Source of the DNA: an uncultured Ilumatobacter sp. | GTDB lineage: Bacteria > Actinomycetota > Acidimicrobiia > Acidimicrobiales > Ilumatobacteraceae | Assembly: GCA_905182555.1 (NCBI GenBank) | Contig: CAJJBX010000006.1 | Location: forward strand, 123,125-187,124 | Direction: 5' to 3' | Length of the DNA stretch: 64,000 nucleotides | Part shown: one piece after another, positions 18,589 to 27,038 of the stretch | Layout of the letters: each line of letters begins with the position of its first letter | Numbering within the stretch: position 1 is the first letter of the stretch | Translations under genes and position numbers: made by a program | The notes under the pieces: model-generated | Told to the model about the DNA's origin: nothing | Seen by the model: only the letters and a program-made list of their open reading frames with translations | Databases searched by the model: none

Positions 18589-18680
18589 CAGGCACATCAC
18601 TGCGCCATCAACCCGAAGGGTGACGGAGAACCACCCGAGAGTGGACGCCGTCAACTGCCGTGTCCGGCACGCTTTTGAAC

Positions 18681-19454
18681 ATGACTGCTGCAATGCCGAG
18701 TCCTGCCCCTGATGCGCCGAACGCGCCTTCGCCGATCGCCGCGGCTGGCGCCGTCGACGCCAGCAAAATATATGGGAGCGGCGATTCCCAAGTGAAGGCG
18801 CTCGACGACGTCACGGTCGCCTTCGAGACCGGCAAGTTCACGGCGATCATGGGCCCGTCGGGCTCAGGTAAGTCGACGCTACTGCACTGCTTAGCCGGGC
18901 TCGACACGTTGACATCCGGTGCCACGTACATCGGCGACAAGTACCTTGCGAAGCTGGGCGACAAGGAGCTCACCGAGCTTCGCCGCACCGACGTCGGCTT
19001 CGTCTTCCAGGCCTTCAACCTGATTCCTACGCTCACCGCTGAGCCGCTGTCGTGGTCATGGTCATCGGCTGGCGAGACCGGCGATGCCGCCCAGATCGAC
19101 CAGGTCGTCACTGCCGTCAAGCTTGAGGGCCGTTTGAAGCATCGGCCCAGTGAGTTGTCCGGCGGCCAGCAGCAGCGTGTCGCTGTCGCCCGCGCACTCG
19201 CCTCGCGGCCCAAGATCATCTTCGCCGACGAGCCAACCGGCAACCTCGACTCCGAGACCGGTGCCGAAATCCTCGATTTCATGCGGCGCGCAGTCCGCGA
19301 ATTCGGTCAGACCATCGTAATGGTGACCCATGACCCAAGTGCCGCGTCGTACGCCGACCGTGTCGTCTTTGTTGGCGACGGCAAGATCGTCGGCGAACTC
19401 AACAACCCGACCGCCGACCAGGTCATCGACCAAATGAAGCAACACGGAAGCTGA
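18681..19454 (+). CDS. ABC transporter ATP-binding protein (MacB/LolD type)
   Basis: About 257 residues. Walker A is MGPSGSGKSTLLHCLAGLD, the Q-loop is VGFVFQAFNLIPTLTAE, the signature [16 protein letters not shown], and Walker B with catalytic Glu IIFADEPTGNLDSETG. The H-loop is VMVTHDPSAA. Between TLTAE and GDAAQIDQ the protein reads PLSWSWSSAGETG, which is unlike the family; shifting one base gives AVVVMVI. A pair of compensating indels around 19045-19070 is therefore likely. It supplies energy for the FtsX-type permease, whose start lies two bases downstream. ATG 18681 is preferred over a GTG at 18660. Confidence 0.88.
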   Translation: MTAAMPSPAPDAPNAPSPIAAAGAVDASKIYGSGDSQVKALDDVTVAFETGKFTAIMGPSGSGKSTLLHCLAGLDTLTSGATYIGDKYLAKLGDKELTELRRTDVGFVFQAFNLIPTLTAEPLSWSWSSAGETGDAAQIDQVVTAVKLEGRLKHRPSELSGGQQQRVAVARALASRPKIIFADEPTGNLDSETGAEILDFMRRAVREFGQTIVMVTHDPSAASYADRVVFVGDGKIVGELNNPTADQVIDQMKQHGS

Positions 19455-19455
19455 C

Positions 19456-22002
19456 ATGAGTTTCTCATCAACTGCGCTGCTCGCGCGTAAGAGCATCCGC
19501 GCCCGACTCGGACGCACCATCGCCATCGCCATGATGATGACCGCCGGAGTGTCATTCGTCGTCGGTTCGTTCGTTCTCGCCGACAGCCTGCGGGCCACAT
19601 TCACCGGCCTCTTCGACGAACTTGTCTCAGAGGTCGACCTTGAAGTTCGTGCCGCTGTTTTCGTCGATGGCGACGGCAGTCGGGACCCGATCGCTGCGAC
19701 GATCGCTGACGATCTCCGAAGTATCGACGGCATCGAGGTCATCGAGCCCTCGCTCACGAGTTTCGCGCAGCTCCTCGATCAGGACGGCGACATCGTTGCC
19801 ACCGCAGGCGGCCCAGCACTCGGTTTCTCCTACATTGGCGAGGGGGGTCTGCACGGCGTCACGTTGAAGGACGGGCGAGCCCCGAGCGGTATGGGTGAGG
19901 TCGTTGTCGACAAAGCTTCCGCTGACCGCGTCGGGTACTCGGTCGGCGACACCGTTCGCTACCTCACCGACACCGGCACGCATTCGGCCACGTTGGTCGG
20001 CACGATTGGTGCAGCCGATTCTGACGGTTTCCTTGGAGCCTCGGTGGTTGCCGTCGACATTCCGACCGCCATCGAGAAGTTCGGTTCTGGCGGCAAGGTT
20101 GACGCCATCGACATCCGGCTCGCAGACGGCGCAGACGCAGCTGTCGTCCAGGCAGCCATCGAAAACGTGATCCCTGCTCGCGTCGAGGTCGTTACCGGCG
20201 AAGTTCTCTCTGCCGAGGGCCAAAGCGACGTCGACGGATTCATTTCTGTCTTTGGAACAGGCCTGCTGATCTTTGCCTTCATCACGACATTCATTGTTGC
20301 CTTCATCATCAACAACATCTTCCAGATCACCATCGGGCAACGCCTGCGTGAGCTCGCACTACTTCGAGCCGTGGGCGCTTCCGCCAAGCAGGTTCGCCGC
20401 ATGATTGTGGCTGAGGCCTTCGTCCTCGGCCTGATCGCCACTGGGCTTGGCATCCTTGGCGGCATCGGCGTGTCGCGCTTCATTGTCTGGGCGTTCAACA
20501 AGGCCGGTGCAGGGTTCCCCGACACGTCGACGATCCTCGAACCGAGGACGTTCGTCGCCGCAGCTGCGGTCGGCATCGGCGTCACGATGCTCTCAGTCTT
20601 CGTCCCGGCCCGGCGCGCCTCAACGATCCCGCCGGTTGCCGCAATGCGTCCCGAGTTGGGATTTGACGCGTTGAAGAAGCAGCAGCTGATCATCGGCGCT
20701 GTCGTCACCGCCGCCGGCACCCTCCTGCTCATCATCGGGCTGTTCGTTCAGCCAGGCGCTGCTGCACTCTGGGCAACCGTCGCCGGCCTCGGCGCACTGG
20801 CCCTCTTTCTTGGCGTCGCCAGCGTCTCGTCGACGATTGCTCCGCCAGTGACGCGTGCAATCGGCTGGCCAATTGCGAAGCTCTTCAAAGTGCCTGGAGT
20901 GCTGGCTCGCGACAACGTCGTCCGCGCCCCAAGGCGGACGTCGTCGAGTGCTTCAGCACTCATGATCGGCGTTGCCCTGGTGAGCGCTTCGGCCGTCTTT
21001 GCTTCGTCGTTGCGGGCCACGATCACCGACGTTCTCGACAATGCGATCACCGCCGACTACATCGTCACCGACCCCAATTTCTTTGGCCTGTCGCCGGCAG
21101 TGGCAGAGGGGCTTGATGCTCTCCCGGAGCTGGACGCCGTAACGCCCGTCCGCCAGGCCAGTGCGCAAGTCGATGGTGAATCGAAGAGCATCGGGGCCAT
21201 CAATCCGGATGCGTTTGACAAATTGGTGGACCCCGACCTGCAGAAGGGGGCAATCGCCGGCCTCGGTCTGAACGAAGTGCTGATTCACACTGACCCAGCG
21301 AACGACCTGGACAAGCAGGTCGGCGATACGGTCAACGTCCTTTGGCAGAGCGGCGGAGTAGGAACTCTGACTATCGCTGGCGTGTACGGCAACGCGACAT
21401 TCGGCAACTGGCTGATCAGCCTCGACACACTCGACGCCGTGAGCGATGCCCCCGCACGCGATCTCTTCATCATCGCCAAGCTTGCTGACGGCGTCACCGC
21501 AGCCGAAGGCGACGCTGCGGTTGCAAACGCCACCGCTGAATTCCCACAGGCTGATGTTCAAACAAACGCTGAATTCCGCAAGAGCCAAGAAGACCAGATC
21601 AACCAGCTGTTGCTGACAATCACCATCTTGCTGTTGATGTCAATCATCATCGCCGTGTTGGGCATTGCAATCACCCTTGCGCTCGGTGTCTTTGAACGGA
21701 CCCGCGAAATTGGGCTCCTTCGAGCGGTCGGCATGAACCGGCGCCAACTCCGACGGTCGGTCCGCTGGGAAGCAGTCATCGTGTCGTCCTTCGGTGCGGT
21801 GGTCGGCATCGTGCTCGGCACCTTCCTCGGCGTCATCGCCTCACTCGCCGTGCCAAATGACGTCATCAGCAAGCTGGCTTTCAACCCTGCGATCATCGTG
21901 GTGGTCATGGTCTTTGCAGTGCTCGCTGGCCTCGCAGCTTCGCTTTACCCGTCGTTCAAGGCAAGCAATATGGATGTGCTCGAAGCAATCGCGACCGAAT
22001 AA
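19456..22002 (+). CDS. FtsX/MacB-type ABC transporter permease
   Basis: An intact 848-residue permease with two FtsX units. A first TM is near residues 12-35. An extracytoplasmic MacB-like periplasmic core follows (about 45-260). Then come three TMs (FGTGLLIFAFITTFIVAFII, AFVLGLIATGLGILGGIGVS and around residue 370), a second TM block at about 415-475, a second extracytoplasmic domain (about 515-700), and three C-terminal TMs (LLLTITILLLMSIIIAVLGI, VSSFGAVVGIVLGTFLG, AIIVVVMVFAVLAGLAASLY). The repeated ELALLRAVGASAKQVRRMIV and REIGLLRAVGMNRRQLRRSV coupling helices are characteristic. With the preceding kinase, regulator and ATPase it forms a likely envelope-stress or antimicrobial-peptide efflux or sensing module. 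Confidence 0.92.
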   Translation: MSFSSTALLARKSIRARLGRTIAIAMMMTAGVSFVVGSFVLADSLRATFTGLFDELVSEVDLEVRAAVFVDGDGSRDPIAATIADDLRSIDGIEVIEPSLTSFAQLLDQDGDIVATAGGPALGFSYIGEGGLHGVTLKDGRAPSGMGEVVVDKASADRVGYSVGDTVRYLTDTGTHSATLVGTIGAADSDGFLGASVVAVDIPTAIEKFGSGGKVDAIDIRLADGADAAVVQAAIENVIPARVEVVTGEVLSAEGQSDVDGFISVFGTGLLIFAFITTFIVAFIINNIFQITIGQRLRELALLRAVGASAKQVRRMIVAEAFVLGLIATGLGILGGIGVSRFIVWAFNKAGAGFPDTSTILEPRTFVAAAAVGIGVTMLSVFVPARRASTIPPVAAMRPELGFDALKKQQLIIGAVVTAAGTLLLIIGLFVQPGAAALWATVAGLGALALFLGVASVSSTIAPPVTRAIGWPIAKLFKVPGVLARDNVVRAPRRTSSSASALMIGVALVSASAVFASSLRATITDVLDNAITADYIVTDPNFFGLSPAVAEGLDALPELDAVTPVRQASAQVDGESKSIGAINPDAFDKLVDPDLQKGAIAGLGLNEVLIHTDPANDLDKQVGDTVNVLWQSGGVGTLTIAGVYGNATFGNWLISLDTLDAVSDAPARDLFIIAKLADGVTAAEGDAAVANATAEFPQADVQTNAEFRKSQEDQINQLLLTITILLLMSIIIAVLGIAITLALGVFERTREIGLLRAVGMNRRQLRRSVRWEAVIVSSFGAVVGIVLGTFLGVIASLAVPNDVISKLAFNPAIIVVVMVFAVLAGLAASLYPSFKASNMDVLEAIATE

Positions 22003-22019
22003 GCAGGCAGACTCACTCC

Positions 22020-22415
22020 ATGGCGCTCGACATTGATCAGCTCGACGACTCCGTCATGGAGTTCCTGACGGAACGGCATCTCGCGACACTGACGACCTTG
22101 CGGACTGACGGGTCCCCGCATGTGGTCGCGGTCGGGTTCAGCTACGACCCTGTTGCCCAGGTTGCTCGGGTAATCACCTGGGCAACTTCGCAGAAGGCCA
22201 TCAACGTGGGGCGGATGGAAGCACGAGGCCAGCATGCTGCGGTCTGTCAGGTCGATGGAGGCCGCTGGCTGACCCTTGAGGGCCCGGTTCGCCTCGTGAC
22301 CAACGACGTGCAACCCGGCATCGACGGCTACACAGCCCGCTATCAGCAACCTAAAGAACGCGACGACCGGGCCGTCCTTGAAATCAAGGTCACGAAAATC
22401 CTCGGCCGCGCCTGA
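22020..22415 (+). CDS. PPOX-class F420-dependent oxidoreductase
   Basis: A 131-residue split-barrel protein. Visible are MEFLTERHLATLTTLRTDGS, PHVVAVGFSYDP, SQKAINVGRMEARGQHAAVC and LTLEGPVRLVTND. These are hallmark strands of the actinobacterial F420-dependent PPOX family. It begins 18 bases after the permease stop and may be co-transcribed with it, but no functional link is evident. The substrate is unknown. Confidence 0.78.
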   Translation: MALDIDQLDDSVMEFLTERHLATLTTLRTDGSPHVVAVGFSYDPVAQVARVITWATSQKAINVGRMEARGQHAAVCQVDGGRWLTLEGPVRLVTNDVQPGIDGYTARYQQPKERDDRAVLEIKVTKILGRA

Positions 22416-22586
22416 CTGCTACAACCCCTCGGCCTAATGGCGCAACCGACTCTCTCCACGACAATCCACCGCGAGCTGCATGTCTGGCAATGAACGTTAC
22501 GCGCTGATCGCACCCCGATCGTGTGATCTGCGAAGGTCGAACGAGCCAGGTTGGGAAGCCAACCCCACCCCTCAACTGATCCTGGC

Positions 22587-23444
22587 TCAGCGGTTCCAGG
22601 GGAGGGAGGCGAGGTAAATCTGGGCCGCTGGATGCGGGTCCGTCGGCGTCTCATCCGACCGGGCGGCCTGCTGCGGGCTGAGATGGTTCTGACAGCCCCG
22701 ACACCAGTACAGAATCCGGCCATGTTGACCGAGTGGCCGACTGTCGATGGTTTCGCCGCACCGCCGGCAACGCTGCCCGTTCCGCCCGTAGACCGCCGTC
22801 GTGCACCGGTTCGAGCGAGCCAGGTTGGCCCGCAACATCGTGGCGGCCGTATTGACAATGCCAACCGCATCGTGCTCGGACAACGCGTCAACCCGAGCGA
22901 ACGGACTCAGCTCTTGGGCCCACAGCACCTCGCAACGATGAACGTTGCCAACACCACTCATCACTCGCTGGTCAAGCAGGACTTCACCAATCGGAGCCGC
23001 ACCGTCTCGATACGACAAAAGCAGGTTGACAACCCCACCGAGGTCGGTGGCGGGCTGACAGAGATCGGGGCCGAGGCGCCCCATTCCTGGGTGGCGTCGC
23101 TTGTCGGGCGTGCGGTACGTCTCGACGGTCGGAGCATTGAAGCACACGGCGACCCAGCCATCGACTTCGATCGCTACGGCCATCTGGTGGTGCGGCTTGT
23201 GCCACTGCTCACCTTGGCGGTAAACGTGCCAAGAGCCGGTCATTCGGAGATGCGTATGAAGCACAACATTGTCGTCCCACACCGTTTCGACGTGTTTACC
23301 GTGGCTCTCGATCCGTTCGATCACTCGCCCGGCCTGGGGCGTCGGACCAACCAGGCGTGGAGCATCGAATCGCACCATGGGCTTGCCCGCGAGCGCTGTT
23401 CTCAGCGCACTGACGGTCCGGTGAATTCCCTCTCCATTCGTCAT
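22587..23444 (-). CDS. Fpg/Nei family DNA glycosylase with altered N-terminus
   Basis: A 285-residue endonuclease VIII-like protein, normally a DNA glycosylase/AP lyase for oxidised bases. The C-terminal H2TH and zinc finger are intact: GEVLLDQRVMSGVGNVHRCE, NRCTTAVYGRNGQRCRRCGE and GRILYWCRGCQ (four Cys plus the finger Arg). The core also has SHGKHVETVWDDNVVLHTHL and RMTGSW. But the N-terminus reads MTNGEGIHRT where the family has MPEG-D/H-x-IHR. The nucleophilic Pro2 is Thr and the catalytic Glu3 is Asn. The start is fixed by a good promoter 11 bases upstream, so a mis-set start is unlikely. It may be inactive, altered in chemistry, or miscalled. Confidence 0.87.
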   Translation of the reverse strand: MTNGEGIHRTVSALRTALAGKPMVRFDAPRLVGPTPQAGRVIERIESHGKHVETVWDDNVVLHTHLRMTGSWHVYRQGEQWHKPHHQMAVAIEVDGWVAVCFNAPTVETYRTPDKRRHPGMGRLGPDLCQPATDLGGVVNLLLSYRDGAAPIGEVLLDQRVMSGVGNVHRCEVLWAQELSPFARVDALSEHDAVGIVNTAATMLRANLARSNRCTTAVYGRNGQRCRRCGETIDSRPLGQHGRILYWCRGCQNHLSPQQAARSDETPTDPHPAAQIYLASLPWNR

Positions 23445-23454
23445 ATGTTGTGAA

Positions 23455-23483
23455 ATATTAGACCCTTAACAGGTCGACGCCAA
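23455..23483 (-). promoter_or_regulatory. Sigma70-like promoter for the glycosylase
   Basis: On the minus strand the -35 TTGGCG (23483-23478), a 17-base spacer and the -10 TAATAT (23460-23455) precede the ATG at 23444. The transcript would start within about 5 bases of the codon and be leaderless or nearly so, which is common in actinobacteria. This supports the annotated start. Confidence 0.65.
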
Positions 23484-23522
23484 GGTTCATTCTCGTACTA
23501 CTCGTTTGAGTTTGAGCGCTGT

Positions 23523-24071
23523 CTAGGGCAGCTTGCCGACGTGAGCAAGGGCAAGACGGATCAGGCGGTCGTGACCGCTGGTCATCTCCAGCACGACGTC
23601 GTCACTCACGGCTTCTTCGGGGGTGAACCAATGAAGGTCGAGCGCCTCTTGCGTGGGCTCGCATTCGCCGTCGACTGGGACGACGTAGGCCAGGCTGACC
23701 GCATGGTGACGCGGGTCGTGGAAGCCTGACACCGAAGGGTCAGGGAAATACTCGGCAACGGTGAACGGTGTTGGGTTGGCCGGCACCCTCGGAAGCGCCA
23801 TGGGGCCAAGATCCTTCTCGCAGTGACGCATCAGGGCTTCGCGCACCCGCTCGCCATAGAGCACACGGCCGCTGACGACCATCCGGCTGATCGATCCACC
23901 GGCACCCTGGCGGAGCAGCATGCCAACTTCTTCGACGTTGCCCATCCCGTCAACGCGCACCGGCACGGCATCGACGTAGACAATTGGCATCCGCGACCGA
24001 ACAAGTCCGAGTTCGTCCTCGGACAGCCAGGCATTGTCGGTCTGTGTGTCGGCGGCGTCGATGTCAGTCAC
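23523..24071 (-). CDS. NUDIX-like protein, DUF4916
   Basis: A 182-residue protein: WLSEDELGLVRSRMPIVYVD, EVGMLLRQGAGGSISRMVVS, GRVLYGERVREALMRHCEKD, and TVAEYFPDPSVSGFHDPRHH followed by AVSLAYVVPVDGE. This is the actinobacterial NUDIX-domain family DUF4916. The NUDIX box is degenerate: GERVREALMRHCEKDLG keeps the helix but lacks the full REUxEE glutamates, so pyrophosphohydrolase activity is uncertain. Preceding genes on this strand are absent and the next gene upstream is divergent. Confidence 0.75.
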   Translation of the reverse strand: MTDIDAADTQTDNAWLSEDELGLVRSRMPIVYVDAVPVRVDGMGNVEEVGMLLRQGAGGSISRMVVSGRVLYGERVREALMRHCEKDLGPMALPRVPANPTPFTVAEYFPDPSVSGFHDPRHHAVSLAYVVPVDGECEPTQEALDLHWFTPEEAVSDDVVLEMTSGHDRLIRLALAHVGKLP

Positions 24072-24179
24072 GACGAGAATGATCCCACGGTTACCCCGCC
24101 AGACCGAGGATCTCGGCTGACGTCACAGGACCTCGTCGCCGCAGGTTCGGCCCATCACGCTGTGTGTAAGGCTGATTGA

Positions 24180-24740
24180 ATGGACTTCGACCGGAAGCGC
24201 TGGGACGAACGCTGGGCTGCGGCGCCCGATTCGGTCGCGGCAACGCCTCCCGACGTCATCAGCGCACACCCCGAGCTACTCGACGTCATTCCGGCAGCCG
24301 GGCGGGCGCTCGACATCGCGTGCGGGCCCGGTGCGCAGGCCCTCTGGCTAGCTGAGCGAGGCCTAGCAGTCACCGCACTCGATGTGTCATCGGTTGCGAT
24401 CGATCGGTTGACCCGCGCCGGCCAACCACACGGCCACCGACTCCGAGCTGATGTTTGGGACACTGACGAGGGACTGCCGCCAGCATTCAACGATCTTGCG
24501 GTGATCCTTTGCCAGCGATACCGATCCCCGGTGCTCTACGGCCAGCTCGTCAGCCGCCTCCGTGTCGGCGGAGTACTGATCTTGACGGTGCTGTCAGCGG
24601 TTGGCCTTGAGGGCCAGCCTGGTGCATTTCACGCCCCAGCCGGCGAGCTGATCGATGCGTTCAATCGAGGCGGCGTCGGCGTACTGCTCCACGATGAGGC
24701 CAACGGCCAGGCGTCGATCGTGGTCCGTCGAGAGCGCTGA
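24180..24740 (+). CDS. Class I SAM-dependent methyltransferase
   Basis: An intact 186-residue methyltransferase of the Methyltransf_25/tellurite-resistance-like type. Motif I is ALDIACGPGAQALWLAERGL, motif II is AVTALDVSSVAIDRL, then LAVILCQRYRSPVLYGQLVS and RLRVGGVLILTVL. Short length and the DIACG motif resemble thiopurine or TehB-like methyltransferases, but the substrate cannot be stated. It converges on the alpha/beta hydrolase gene, whose stop is two bases away. Confidence 0.78.
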   Translation: MDFDRKRWDERWAAAPDSVAATPPDVISAHPELLDVIPAAGRALDIACGPGAQALWLAERGLAVTALDVSSVAIDRLTRAGQPHGHRLRADVWDTDEGLPPAFNDLAVILCQRYRSPVLYGQLVSRLRVGGVLILTVLSAVGLEGQPGAFHAPAGELIDAFNRGGVGVLLHDEANGQASIVVRRER

Positions 24741-24741
24741 C

Positions 24742-25659
24742 TCAGCCGACGTTGCCGAGGATCACGTCACGCAGCGGTTCGGGCCCGACCGGACCTGCTT
24801 CGGTAGTCAGCAGGAAGTCAATGAGTACCTTGGCGAACCGCTCTGGGTCTTCGACGTGTGGGAAGTGGCCGAGCCTGTCCATAATTTCAAGTCGACTTCG
24901 TCCGATCTCAGCATGCGCTGCGTCAGCGTGCTCAACAGGGATGATGCCGTCACGATCGCCCCACACGAGAAGCGTTGGAACGCGTGCTGCCAGATACAGC
25001 CGATCGGTGGCATTGACCATTTGCCCGCCGGGTTCGATTACGCCACGCATCGTGCGGACGAACGCGCTTCGATTCGGTGCGCCGGCGAGCGACGAATATC
25101 CCCGCCACAACTCGCCGAGGCGCTTGTTGAGGAACCCGCTGCGGCCAGCAAATCGGCCCATGGCGGTTCCGAGTTCAACCATCGGCTTCAGAAAGCCAAA
25201 CGGCATCACGTAATCGAAACCAGGCAGCGTAAGCATCCTGAGCAGCCAACTGACCTCCCGCCCGAGCCCACCACTGCCGACGAGGATCAGACGGTCAAGC
25301 AGCTCCGGATGTTGGTAGGCAAGCTGCATCGCCACACCGCCACCGAATGAGTGACCAACAATGGTGACGGTCTGAACGTCAAGAACTGCGAGGAGGTCGC
25401 TGAGGCCGCTTGCGAAAGCGCCGTGGGATTAGTCGCCGACCGGCTTGGCCGATTCGCCATGCCCGAGCAAATCGGGAGCAATCACATCGAACTGCTCTGC
25501 GAGCACGGGCATAACGGCATCCCAGGTCTTGGAACTCCCGGCGAGCCCGTGGATCAGCAGGATTGTCTGCGTGTCGTCCGTCTGATGCGTCGGGCCCATC
25601 CTGCGGTACCCGACGGCGTGGCCGTGGATCGACACGTGGTGGAGCGGAGATCGCTTCAT
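24742..25659 (-). CDS. Alpha/beta hydrolase with in-frame TAA
   Basis: The oxyanion strand TILLIHGLAGSSKTWDAVMP and DVIAPDLLGHGESAKPVGD are followed by TAA (25431-25429). The same frame continues, without a shift, as SHGAFASGLSDLLAVLDVQT and VTIVGHSFGGGVAMQLAYQH, which holds the nucleophile Ser in GHSFGG. It then runs to the acid and His region LLVWGDRDGIIPVEHADAAH and GHFPHVEDPERF. The TAA sits where family members have Tyr (..GDYS..), so one base (TAC to TAA) inactivates the gene as sequenced. The start at 25659 (MKRSPLHHVSIHGHAVGYRR) is the usual family N-terminus. It would be a lipase/esterase/epoxide-hydrolase-like enzyme. Confidence 0.75.
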
Positions 25660-25769
25660 CTGTCCAGCATCGCGGATGCTCGATCGAAAGGCTGCGGTCT
25701 TTCGACCCTGACCCAGACGCAACAGCCGTCCCGCATGGTGGACCAGTTCCATATTGCGGACCGCGCCCT

Positions 25770-25798
25770 TTGACATTCTGTTAATGTCGGTCGATACA
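25770..25798 (+). promoter_or_regulatory. Promoter with internal inverted repeat, aminotransferase operon
   Basis: TTGACA (25770-25775), a 17-base spacer and GATACA (25793-25798) upstream of the ATG at 25848. Inside lies the inverted repeat GACATT (25772-25777) and AATGTC (25783-25788), a plausible repressor site overlapping the -35 and spacer. Confidence 0.55.
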
Positions 25799-25847
25799 AC
25801 AGACGCCCGCCTCGGTCGGCGCGTACCCAGAGAAACGGAACACACCC

Positions 25848-27038
25848 ATGGCGCTGGCGAGACGACTCGATCAACTTGGTACCGAAACGGCTTTCGCTGT
25901 CTCCCAAGCAGCCGCTGAATGGGGCGCCAAGGGCAACCGGATCTACCCGTTTCACCTCGGCGACATCAATCTCCCTACCCCCGGCAACATCGTTGAAGCG
26001 ATGAACGTTGCGATCGCCGACGGCAAAACGGGCTATTGCCCAGCCGCCGGTATTGCGCCGCTCCGCGAAGCACTCGCCGCAAACATCGGCGGCGACCGCA
26101 ACATGTCGCTCACGCCTGACAACATTGTTGTGCAGCCAGGCGGCAAGCCGGTAATCACCAAGTTCATCCAGACACTGATGAACCCGGGCGACGGCGTGCT
26201 CTACCCGAACCCCGGCTACCCGATCTACGAGAGCCAGGTCGAATACTTCGGCGGCAGGCCGATGCCGTACCGCTACCACGAGACCCCCACGGGCTTCGGG
26301 ATCGACCTCGACCAGATCCGTGAGCTCGCAGCATCGGGCGCCAAGGCGATTATCTACAACAACCTGCAGAACCCGCTCGGCTGCGAAAGCAGCCTCGAAG
26401 AGATGCAGACCATCGCCGATATCGCAATCGAGCATGACCTGTGGGTGCTGTCTGATGAGGCCTACTTCGAGATGCGGTACTCGGGTACGTCCACCTCAAT
26501 TGCTTCGCTTCCTGGGATGGCCGAGCGCACGGTGATCTTGTACACCTTCTCCAAAAAGTTTGCAATGACGGGCTGGAGGCTTGGATGTGCAGCTGCGCCA
26601 ATCGAGGTTGCGCAGATGATCGCCAAGCTGAACACCAACGACGAGAGCTGCACCACTCACTTCGTGCAAGCCGCAGGCGTCGAAGCGATTGCGAATCCCG
26701 AGGGCGCCGCACCGCTGCTCGCCGAGCTGCAATGCCGCCGCGATGCCGCCGCTGCCGGCCTCGCCCAGATCGAAGGGATCACGTGCGCCACACCCGAGTC
26801 AACGTTCTATCTTTTCCCCAATGCGACTGACGCAATGGAACAAACGGGCTTCACAGACGTCGGCGACTTCGCCACCGCTGCCCTCCAGAACACCGGCGTA
26901 TCGTTTTGCACCCGCCGCCACTTCGGCCGGCCCCAGCCCGGCGAAACACAGGAGTACATCCGCCTCGCGTACTCCGGTATCTCAGTCGAAGACATCACCG
27001 AGGGCCTCGGCAAACTCGCAGCATGGATTAATGGATGA
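25848..27038 (+). CDS. PLP-dependent class I aminotransferase
   Basis: A 396-residue fold-type I aminotransferase. Cofactor-loop motifs are QPGGKPVITKF and PNPGYPIYESQVEYFGG. NNLQNPLG is the substrate-carboxylate/Asn region, LSDEAYFEMRY carries the PLP-binding Asp and Tyr, and YTFSKKFAMTGWRLG has the Schiff-base Lys. The C-terminal Arg is in EYIRLAYSGISVEDI. It resembles aspartate/alanine/aromatic aminotransferases, and NLQNPLG differs from the usual NPNNPTG. It is coupled by a four-base overlap to a 2-hydroxyacid dehydrogenase. Together they could interconvert an amino acid, 2-oxo acid and 2-hydroxy acid, for example serine, hydroxypyruvate and glycerate. That pathway is inference. Confidence 0.9.
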   Translation: MALARRLDQLGTETAFAVSQAAAEWGAKGNRIYPFHLGDINLPTPGNIVEAMNVAIADGKTGYCPAAGIAPLREALAANIGGDRNMSLTPDNIVVQPGGKPVITKFIQTLMNPGDGVLYPNPGYPIYESQVEYFGGRPMPYRYHETPTGFGIDLDQIRELAASGAKAIIYNNLQNPLGCESSLEEMQTIADIAIEHDLWVLSDEAYFEMRYSGTSTSIASLPGMAERTVILYTFSKKFAMTGWRLGCAAAPIEVAQMIAKLNTNDESCTTHFVQAAGVEAIANPEGAAPLLAELQCRRDAAAAGLAQIEGITCATPESTFYLFPNATDAMEQTGFTDVGDFATAALQNTGVSFCTRRHFGRPQPGETQEYIRLAYSGISVEDITEGLGKLAAWING

